From Collinsella sp. (GTDB lineage Bacteria; Actinomycetota; Coriobacteriia; Coriobacteriales; Coriobacteriaceae), in NCBI GenBank assembly GCA_019419555.1, contig DXZR01000041.1, positions 1 through 20,664 of the forward strand: a stretch of DNA of 20,664 nt. Direction: 5' to 3'. The notes under the pieces are model-generated. The model was given only the letters and a program-made list of their open reading frames with translations. It searched no databases and was not told the origin of the DNA. Below are positions 14,973-20,664 of the stretch, one piece after another. The position numbers and the translations under genes were made by a program. How positions within the stretch are numbered: position 1 is the first letter of the stretch; each line of letters opens with the position of its first letter.

Positions 14973-15773
14973 GTGGGATTTCGCGACGTTAAGCGTTCTA
15001 AGAGTGCAAAAGACACGCGTATCATTGCAATCATCAATCAAAAAGGTGGCGTCGGTAAGTCAACGACGGCTGTAAACCTTGCAGCAGCACTGGGTGAGCA
15101 GGGTCGTAAGACGCTGATTGTCGATTTTGATCCGCAAGGAAACAGCACTAGCGGATTTGGAATTGAAAAAGAAGACCTTGATCACTGCATCTATGATGCA
15201 TTGTTGAATGATGTGCCGGCAGAATCGCTTGTTCTTGATACAAATTGCAAAAAGGTATTCGTAATTCCGGCTACAATTCAGCTTGCAGGCGCAGAAATTG
15301 AACTCGTAAGCGCAATTGCTCGTGAAACCCGTCTCAAAGATTTGCTTGAGCCGATTCAGGACGAGTTCGATTTTATTTTCATTGACTGTCCCCCTTCGCT
15401 CGGCCTGCTTACTATCAACGCCTTGACCGCAGCAGACAGCGTTTTGATTCCGATCCAATGCGAGTATTATGCACTTGAAGGCGTTACGAAGCTGCTTGAG
15501 TCAATGAAGATGGTCAAATCACGTCTGAACAAGGGCTTAGACACCTATGGTGTGCTTATGACCATGTATGACTCGCGTACTTCTCTATCGAATCAGGTTG
15601 TTGAGGAGGTTCAATCGTACTTTGGTGATAAGGCGTTTAAGACGCTGATCCCCCGTACGGTTAAAATCTCCGAAGCTCCGTCTTTTGGAGAACCGGTAAT
15701 TACCTATGCACCTCAAAATAAGGGTGCAAAAGCGTATATGAACCTTGCAAAAGAGGTGATCAAGCGTGCCTAG
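14973..15773 (+). CDS. parA: Chromosome partitioning ATPase ParA (Soj)
   Basis: This 266-residue deviant Walker ATPase binds the nucleoid in its ATP form and moves ParB-parS complexes. The deviant Walker A is KGGVGKST (24-31) with signature Lys24; VDFDPQGN (50-57) and FIDCPPSLG are the A' and Walker B regions. It is a short chromosomal type without an N-terminal winged helix. The start is GTG, with AGGAGGG 3 nt upstream. TTGACA (14942-14947) and TAATAC (14952-14957) lie in the leader but are too close together to form one promoter. It overlaps parB by 8 bp. Confidence 0.97.
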   Translation: MGFRDVKRSKSAKDTRIIAIINQKGGVGKSTTAVNLAAALGEQGRKTLIVDFDPQGNSTSGFGIEKEDLDHCIYDALLNDVPAESLVLDTNCKKVFVIPATIQLAGAEIELVSAIARETRLKDLLEPIQDEFDFIFIDCPPSLGLLTINALTAADSVLIPIQCEYYALEGVTKLLESMKMVKSRLNKGLDTYGVLMTMYDSRTSLSNQVVEEVQSYFGDKAFKTLIPRTVKISEAPSFGEPVITYAPQNKGAKAYMNLAKEVIKRA

Positions 15774-16671
15774 TGTAAAGAAACGTGGCGGATTAGGACG
15801 TGGACTCAATGCTTTGGTCTCAGAGGCCGAGTATGAGACTGGTGGTTCGGCTGCATCGGCTTCGAATGCTGCGTCTGAAACAAAATTACCTATTGAGGAT
15901 ATCGTTCCCAACCCAAATCAGCCCCGAATTCACTTTAACGAAACTGAACTTCGCGAGTTGAGCGAGTCAATTCAAGAACATGGCGTTTTGCAGCCGCTTT
16001 TGGTTCGCAAGCATGGAAATGGCTATGAGATCATCGCTGGTGAACGTCGTTACCAGGCGTCAAAACTTGCTGGTCTTGAGGAACTGCCAGTCATCATTAA
16101 GGATGTTAATGATGAAGAGATGCTAGCTCTTGCTCTTATCGAAAACCTTCAGCGTTCTGATCTAAATCCTGTCGAAGAGGCTAAGGGCTACCGCCAGCTT
16201 ATCGATGCCAGCGGTATGACCCAGGAAGCATTGTCGAAGGCTGTAAGCAAGTCGCGCTCTGCAATTACAAACTCGCTGCGCCTTCTCGATCTCCCTGAAG
16301 TTGTTCAGCAGATGATTTTTGAGGGCAAACTTACTGCTGGTCATGCACGTGCGATTCTTGCAGTTCCCTATGAGGATGCTCGAATTCGACTTGCAGAGAA
16401 GGTTGTTGCAGAGGGCCTTTCCGTAAGAGCGACAGAAAATCTTGCTCCGTTGTTTTCTGCCGGAGAGACACATAAGACTCCGAGGCCTGCAACGCCTCAG
16501 TCTTTTAAAAAGGCTGCCCGCGTGCTTCGTCAGGTTTTTAATACCAACGTGCGTGTGAAGAGCTCGCGTGGAAAGAATAAGATTGAGATTGAGTTTAAAG
16601 ACGAGGAAGAGCTCTCTCGTATTCTTGGCGAAATGATTCAGTTTGATCAAGGAGGCCAAGATGAGGAATAG
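15766..16671 (+). CDS. parB: Chromosome partitioning protein ParB (Spo0J)
   Basis: This 301-residue CTP-dependent DNA clamp loads at parS, spreads, and recruits SMC and ParA. The N-terminal GGLGRGLNAL (8-17) is the ParA-stimulating basic motif. The CTPase motifs are GERRYQA (92-98) and ENLQRSDLNPVEEA (126-139). The parS-reading helix-turn-helix is near 152-172 (QEALSKAVSKSRSAITNSLRL, in part). A C-terminal dimerisation region follows a variable linker (about 230-250). The GTG start overlaps parA, with GAGGTGA upstream. The last 11 bp overlap the next gene. Confidence 0.97.
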   Translation: MPSVKKRGGLGRGLNALVSEAEYETGGSAASASNAASETKLPIEDIVPNPNQPRIHFNETELRELSESIQEHGVLQPLLVRKHGNGYEIIAGERRYQASKLAGLEELPVIIKDVNDEEMLALALIENLQRSDLNPVEEAKGYRQLIDASGMTQEALSKAVSKSRSAITNSLRLLDLPEVVQQMIFEGKLTAGHARAILAVPYEDARIRLAEKVVAEGLSVRATENLAPLFSAGETHKTPRPATPQSFKKAARVLRQVFNTNVRVKSSRGKNKIEIEFKDEEELSRILGEMIQFDQGGQDEE

Positions 16672-16915
16672 GATTTTTACTGTGATTGCATTGGCGACGA
16701 CTGTCGCTGCTGGTGCCTTTGCTGGCTATAAGATCGCGACAGACGATGAACTTCGAGGTCGTTTGCTTCGTAGTGCGCAAGATATTGTCGATACATCCAA
16801 GAAGAAAATGGATGTTATGACAGAAGATGTTGCCATGCGCACCGCTCAGGTAACGAAGAATCCCAAGATTAATCAAGGTTGGGTTAGCAACCAATGGGAA
16901 AATGTAGGTTATTAG
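16661..16915 (+). CDS. Small single-pass membrane protein (YtxH-like)
   Basis: This 84-residue protein of unknown function starts MRNRIFTVIALATT and has one hydrophobic segment (about 5-24, Ala/Val/Ile-rich, ending GYKIATDDELRG). A charged, probably helical part follows (RLLRSAQDIVDTSKKKMD). The TM-Gly-then-helix layout recalls YtxH-like small proteins, but the assignment is weak. ATG 16661 was chosen because AGGAGG, located inside the parB end, lies 5 nt upstream; an upstream in-frame ATG (16643) has no site. It overlaps parB by 11 bp, so its translation is coupled to ParB. A terminator follows. An anchor or envelope role near the segregation machinery is speculation. Confidence 0.8.
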   Translation: MRNRIFTVIALATTVAAGAFAGYKIATDDELRGRLLRSAQDIVDTSKKKMDVMTEDVAMRTAQVTKNPKINQGWVSNQWENVGY

Positions 16916-16923
16916 GTACCTAA
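16912..16923. repeat. 12-bp palindrome TTAGGTACCTAA, copy 2
   Basis: This is identical to 13408-13419. It spans the stop codon of the small membrane protein gene and precedes the terminator. Confidence 0.6.
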
Positions 16924-16944
16924 CAATTACTTAGCATATTATGA

Positions 16945-16985
16945 GGGGTCCTTGTCTAATTCACGAGGCAAGGAGCCCTTATTTT
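16945..16985 (+). terminator. Terminator of the rsmG-parAB block
   Basis: The stem GGGGTCCTTGTCT pairs with GAGGCAAGGAGCCC, with one G-G mismatch and a G-U pair, and is followed by TTATTTT. It follows the small membrane protein gene. Confidence 0.8.
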
Positions 16986-17029
16986 GACCGTAAAAAATGG
17001 GACAGGTAGCAGCTGATTCAAAATTAAGC

Positions 17030-17077
17030 TCAATAAATGAAACGGCCACGGTTGCATATCCTGCAACCGTGGCCGTT
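17030..17077 (-). terminator. Rho-independent terminator of rlmN
   Basis: A perfect 16-bp stem AACGGCCACGGTTGCA/TGCAACCGTGGCCGTT (17041-17077, 5-nt loop) is followed on the minus strand by TCATTTATTG, which makes a U-rich tail. It lies about 40 bp past the rlmN stop. Confidence 0.85.
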
Positions 17078-17080
17078 CAA

Positions 17081-17096
17081 TGTTTCACATGAAACG
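17081..17096. promoter_or_regulatory. Degenerate parS-like site
   Basis: TGTTTCACATGAAACG has one perfect parS half and two changed bases in the other half. It lies between the rlmN stop and its terminator, about 2.1 kb from parS site 3. Weak or lost ParB binding is possible. Confidence 0.45.
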
Positions 17097-17114
17097 TTTT
17101 GGGGTGCGACTCCC

Positions 17115-18167
17115 CTATGCGTTCTTCTGAACTTTGAAGCGCTGCTTCAGCTGTCCGCAGGCGGCGTCAATATCGTTACCACGGGAGTTACGAATCGTGG
17201 TCTCGATGCCACGGGACTCAAGACGACGCTGAAGATCCTCAACCTTATGAATCGGCGACGGCTTGAGCGTGCTACCCTCAATGTCGTTAAGCTGAATAAG
17301 GTTAACGTGGCACAGCGTTCCCTCGCAGAAGTCGCAGAGCGCCTGCATCTCGGGATTCGTATCGTTGACGCCTTCGATCATGGCATACTCATAGGTCGGG
17401 CGGCGGCCAGTCTTCTCGGTGTAGAGCTGAAGCGCCTCGTGAAGGCGAAGCAGTGTGTACTTCTTAACACCGGGCATGAGCTTGTTGCGCGTCGACTGGA
17501 TGGCGGAATGCAGGGAAACGGCAAGCGTGAACTGCTCGGGGATATCGGCAAATTTGCGAATACCGGGAATAACGCCGCTGGTAGAGACGGTGAGGTGACG
17601 AGCGCCGATACCGATGCCATCGGGGTCGTTGAGGATTCGCAGCGCCTTGAGAACCTCGTCGTAGTTGGCAAACGGCTCGCCCTGGCCCATGAAGACGACG
17701 CTCGTGGCACGCTCGCCAAAGTCGTTGGATACATGAAGTACCTGGTCGACGATCTCTTGAGCGGTCAGAGAGCGCTTGAGGCCGTTGAGACCGGTAGCGC
17801 AAAAGGCGCAGCCCATGCCACAGCCAGCCTGGGTGGAAACGCAGACGGAAAGCTTGTTACGACGGGGCATACCGACAGTCTCGACGGAAACGCCGTCGTG
17901 GTACTCGAGCAGATACTTGCGAGAGCCATCTTTGGAAACCTGCTTGGTTAGTTCAGTCGGCGTGTCAAAGGTAAAAGCCTCTTTAAGCTGCTCGCGGAAA
18001 GCCTTGGGAAGGTTGGTCATATCGTCAAACGAACAAACGTTCTTCTCGAAGACCCATTCGATGAGCTGCTTCGCGCGGAAGGTGGGCTGGCCAAGTTCGG
18101 CCACAAGGTCGCGAATATCGTTTTGGCTCAAGTCGCGAATGTCCTGAGATTTAGTCCTGGGATTCAT
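17115..18167 (-). CDS. rlmN: 23S rRNA/tRNA adenine-C2 methyltransferase RlmN
   Basis: This 350-residue radical SAM enzyme methylates C2 of A2503 in 23S rRNA, and A37 of some tRNAs. The iron-sulfur motif CxxxCxxC is C116-C120-C123 (GCGMGCAFCATG). The two extra cysteines of the mechanism are C109 (SVCVSTQ) and C337 (NDIDAACGQL). The GQGEP motif is present. The reading frame also allows an ATG nine codons upstream, but GAAAGG lies 5 nt before ATG 18167 and nothing comparable precedes the upstream ATG. Confidence 0.95.
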   Translation of the reverse strand: MNPRTKSQDIRDLSQNDIRDLVAELGQPTFRAKQLIEWVFEKNVCSFDDMTNLPKAFREQLKEAFTFDTPTELTKQVSKDGSRKYLLEYHDGVSVETVGMPRRNKLSVCVSTQAGCGMGCAFCATGLNGLKRSLTAQEIVDQVLHVSNDFGERATSVVFMGQGEPFANYDEVLKALRILNDPDGIGIGARHLTVSTSGVIPGIRKFADIPEQFTLAVSLHSAIQSTRNKLMPGVKKYTLLRLHEALQLYTEKTGRRPTYEYAMIEGVNDTNPEMQALCDFCEGTLCHVNLIQLNDIEGSTLKPSPIHKVEDLQRRLESRGIETTIRNSRGNDIDAACGQLKQRFKVQKNA

Positions 18168-18172
18168 GGAAG

Positions 18173-18178
18173 CCTTTC
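18173..18178 (-). promoter_or_regulatory. rlmN ribosome binding site
   Basis: GAAAGG on the minus strand lies 5 nt before ATG 18167. It supports this start over the ATG at 18194. Confidence 0.65.
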
Positions 18179-18182
18179 GATT

Positions 18183-18212
18183 TTGGGGAAACATAGAGGG
18201 TATCGCTACAAT
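18183..18212 (+). promoter_or_regulatory. Possible ddl promoter
   Basis: TTGGGG (18183-18188) and TACAAT (18207-18212) are 18 bp apart. Start would be near 18219, giving a leader of about 34 nt. The -35 is poor. The site lies in the divergent gap with rlmN. Confidence 0.4.
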
Positions 18213-18252
18213 ATGGTATCAGCTGCAGAAATTATAGAGGAGGAGTCTGCCC

Positions 18253-19218
18253 ATGCCGGGTAAAAGCCTAGAGAACATGCACGTAGCGGTCTTGGCGGGC
18301 GGTCATTCCGCTGAGCGCGAGATCTCGCTCAATTCGGGAAAGAACGTCGTGGTTGCCTTGAAGGAGGCCGGCTACACTTCGGTGGAGCTGCTCGACACGG
18401 CTACCGATGATTTTATGGTAACCATGGCGACCGGCGGCTTTGACGTGGCGTTTATCGCCATGCACGGTGCCGGCGGCGAGGATGGCGCCATGCAGGGCGC
18501 CATGGAGACCCTGGGTATCCCCTACACGGCCTCGGGTGTGCTTGCCAGCGCCTGCGGTGCCGACAAGGAGGTCTCTAAGCTCCTGTACGCCAAGGCGGGC
18601 ATTCCTGTTGCCCCCGGCCTTGCGCTCGAGGTGGGCGATGAAGTCGATATCGATCATATCGTCGAGGTTTGTGGCGAGCGCTGCTTTGTGAAGCCGGCCG
18701 TCAACGGTTCCAGCTATGGCATTTCCCTGGTCCATGAGCCCTCCGAGCTGCCCGCGGCAATCGCCAAGGCGTTTGAGTACGGCGACAAAGTGCTGGTCGA
18801 GAAGTGCATCGAGGGTACCGAGATCACCGTCGGTGTATACGGTGAAGATGACGTGCGCGCCCTGCCGATTGTCGAGATTCGTAAGCCCGAGGACTGCGAG
18901 TTCTACGATCTGGACGTGAAATATGTCGACCCTACGGACATCCATCGCATTCCGGCGCAGATTTCACCCGAGAACTACGCTCGTGCCCAGGAGCTTGCCT
19001 GTGCCGCTCACAAGGCGCTCGGTTGCCTGGGCATCTCGCGCAGCGATTTTATCGTGAGCGAGGACGGCCCCGTTATCCTCGAGACCAATACCATTCCCGG
19101 CATGACCGATACGTCGCTGTATCCGGACGAGATCCGCCACACCGACGACATGACGTTCCCGCAGGTCTGTGACAGCCTGATCCGTATGGGCCTTCGTCGA
19201 GCGGGCATTGCATGCTAA
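18253..19218 (+). CDS. ddl: D-alanine--D-alanine ligase
   Basis: This 321-residue ATP-grasp ligase makes D-Ala-D-Ala for peptidoglycan. The motifs are GGHSAEREISLNSG (16-29), HGAGGEDGAMQG (71-82), and the metal site around D265, E277 and N279 in RSDFIV...ILETNTIPGMTDTSL. The omega-loop segment EFYDLDVKY ends in Lys223-Tyr224; that Tyr marks D-Ala-D-Ala rather than D-Ala-D-lactate ligases, so the sequence gives no hint of a vancomycin-type switch. AGGAGGAG lies about 7 nt before ATG. It overlaps the next gene by 7 bp (ATGCTAA). Confidence 0.95.
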   Translation: MPGKSLENMHVAVLAGGHSAEREISLNSGKNVVVALKEAGYTSVELLDTATDDFMVTMATGGFDVAFIAMHGAGGEDGAMQGAMETLGIPYTASGVLASACGADKEVSKLLYAKAGIPVAPGLALEVGDEVDIDHIVEVCGERCFVKPAVNGSSYGISLVHEPSELPAAIAKAFEYGDKVLVEKCIEGTEITVGVYGEDDVRALPIVEIRKPEDCEFYDLDVKYVDPTDIHRIPAQISPENYARAQELACAAHKALGCLGISRSDFIVSEDGPVILETNTIPGMTDTSLYPDEIRHTDDMTFPQVCDSLIRMGLRRAGIAC

Positions 19219-20664
19219 TCGAGGACGCGGTTTCGTCAGGAACGCCGCAGTTTGTCATCGACTCCTATGCCACGCTTGCCGAACGCGCCAAAACGCAGTC
19301 CTTCGGTCTTATCGAGGAAGATGTAATTGTCCTCGATACCGAGACCACAGGTCTTTCGGTGCAGGACAACGAGCTGATCGAGATCTCGGCGGCCCGTCTT
19401 TCGGGCCGCGAGATCGTCGACCGCTTCGATACCTTCGTGCATCCCAAGCAGCTGATTCCCGCCGAGATTACCGAGCTCACGAGCATTACAAATGCCGATG
19501 TGGCAGATGCCCCGTCGGCCGTTGAGGCCGTCGCCGCTCTCGCCGATTTTGTCGGTGGTTGCCCGGTGATCGCACATAACGCCACGTTCGACCGCTCGTT
19601 TATCGAGTCGGTCAAAGGCGGCGTCAACGTGAGCGATATTTGGATCGATTCGCTGGCGCTGTCGCGAATCGCGCTTCCGCGCCTGGCCTCGCACAAGCTG
19701 TCTTTTATGGCCGATCTGTTTGGCTGTGACTCGGTATCACACCGTGCCAATGCCGACGTCGACGCCCTGTGTGGCGTATGGCGCGTGTTGCTCGTGGCGC
19801 TCACCGACTTGCCCCAGGGCCTCATGGCGCGCCTAGCCGACATGCATCCGGATGTGCCTTGGTCCTATCGTCCTATCTTCTCATTCTTGGCGGGGCAGAA
19901 CCCTGGTTCTATCTTCTCTCTCAGCGCCGCTCGTGCTGACGTTCTCAAGGCCGATCGCGCCGATGATCGCGTTGATGCGGACGAGCTACCGGTCCTTAAG
20001 ATGCCGAGCCGCGAGGAAATCGAGGCGGACTATGCCCCGGGCGGTCTGGTTAATCGCATGTACCCCACGTACGAGCCGCGCGATGAGCAGATCGCAATGG
20101 CGCTCGAGGTCCGTGACGCACTCGTTACGGGAACGCATCGCGTGATTGAGGCGGGCACAGGCGTCGGCAAATCGATGGCTTACCTGGTGCCTTTTGCCGA
20201 GGCCGCACGCCGCAACAACATCACGGTTGGTATCGCGACTAAATCGAATAATCTTGCGGACCAGCTCATGTATCATGAGCTGCCCAAACTTGCCGAGCAG
20301 CTGGACGGAGGCCTATCGTTTTGCGCCCTCAAGGGCTATGACCACTATCCATGCTTGCGCAAACTTGAGCGCATGAGCCGCGGCCAAGTCGAAATTACGA
20401 CCAAGCGTGATCCTGCCGACACGCTTACGGCAGTCGCGGTCATCATGGCGTACGTGTGTCAGTCGGCTGATGGCGACCTCGACTCGCTCGGTATTCGCTG
20501 GCGCAGCGTCAACCGTCCCGACTTTACGACGGCGTCGCGCGAGTGCGCCCGCCGCCTATGCCCGTTTTTCCCCGATAAATGCCTGGTCCACGGCGCCCGC
20601 CGTCGCGCGGCGCATGCCGATGTAGTGGTCACCAACCATTCCCTGCTGTTCCGCAACGTTGCGG
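19212..20664 (+). CDS. dinG: DinG-type exonuclease/helicase, partial (3' end outside)
   Basis: The first 484 residues are seen; the frame is open to the window edge. The N-terminus is a DEDDh 3'-5' exonuclease domain: DTETTGL (about 43-49), HNATFDRSF, and HRANADVDAL with the final His and Asp. A helicase core follows: GTGVGKS is Walker A in EAGTGVGKSMAYL. Cysteines spaced as in the iron-sulfur helicases XPD/DinG appear in DHYPCLRKL and RECARRLCPFFPDKC, then HADVVVTNHSLLF. This is the Gram-positive DinG layout; some homologues have lost helicase activity. The ATG overlaps the ddl stop, and translation is probably coupled. Confidence 0.88.
   Translation, partial: MLIEDAVSSGTPQFVIDSYATLAERAKTQSFGLIEEDVIVLDTETTGLSVQDNELIEISAARLSGREIVDRFDTFVHPKQLIPAEITELTSITNADVADAPSAVEAVAALADFVGGCPVIAHNATFDRSFIESVKGGVNVSDIWIDSLALSRIALPRLASHKLSFMADLFGCDSVSHRANADVDALCGVWRVLLVALTDLPQGLMARLADMHPDVPWSYRPIFSFLAGQNPGSIFSLSAARADVLKADRADDRVDADELPVLKMPSREEIEADYAPGGLVNRMYPTYEPRDEQIAMALEVRDALVTGTHRVIEAGTGVGKSMAYLVPFAEAARRNNITVGIATKSNNLADQLMYHELPKLAEQLDGGLSFCALKGYDHYPCLRKLERMSRGQVEITTKRDPADTLTAVAVIMAYVCQSADGDLDSLGIRWRSVNRPDFTTASRECARRLCPFFPDKCLVHGARRRAAHADVVVTNHSLLFRNVA

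Overview
The window is the chromosomal origin neighbourhood of a moderately high-GC bacterium. It most resembles a coriobacterium, probably Collinsella or a close relative; this is inferred from gene order and protein style, because no search could be run. The tRNA and every core gene appear intact. The last gene runs off the right edge.

Left part (1-11530). Apart from the + strand shadow frames, everything is transcribed leftward. Reading away from the origin, the order is an unrecognised GHKL-ATPase/winged-helix gene, dnaA, dnaN, recF, a DciA-like DUF721 gene, a terminator, gyrB, gyrA, a terminator, a 136-bp inverted-repeat element, and tRNA-Ile(GAT). This is the classic replication-initiation cluster, but an extra 450-residue gene sits between dnaA and the divergent origin-side intergenic region. 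That gene ends 15 bp before dnaA and is probably co-transcribed with it.

Origin. Two non-coding regions carry origin-like sequence. The 345-bp gap at 11531-11875, where transcription diverges, holds repeats of the 9-mer TTTTCAACA and near variants. The 238-bp dnaN-dnaA gap (8200-8437) holds an AT-rich tract, a DnaA-trio-like run (TAA/TAG repeats) next to a DnaA-box-like 9-mer, and further box-like sites. Together they suggest a bipartite origin split by about 3.1 kb of dnaA plus the ATPase gene.

Right part (11531-20664). The rpmH-rnpA-yidD-yidC-jag operon starts from a near-consensus promoter and ends at a strong terminator (14024-14054). Next come rsmG, three perfect parS sites exactly 39 bp apart, parA, parB and a small single-pass membrane protein gene overlapping parB. 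This rsmG-parAB block is visibly more AT-rich than its surroundings. Two imperfect parS-like sites flank it, one inside dnaA (9788-9803) and one after rlmN (17081-17096). rlmN is then transcribed leftward, and ddl plus a partial DinG-type exonuclease/helicase gene are transcribed rightward.

How the genes work together. DnaA, the clamp, RecF, the DciA-like protein and gyrase start and sustain replication. ParA, ParB and parS segregate the new origins. RpmH, RnpA, YidD, YidC, Jag, RsmG and RlmN serve ribosome, tRNA and membrane-protein biogenesis. The least explained items are the ATPase/winged-helix gene at the origin, the parB-coupled membrane protein, the two large inverted repeats flanking gyrA, and a parS-like site inside the dnaA coding sequence.
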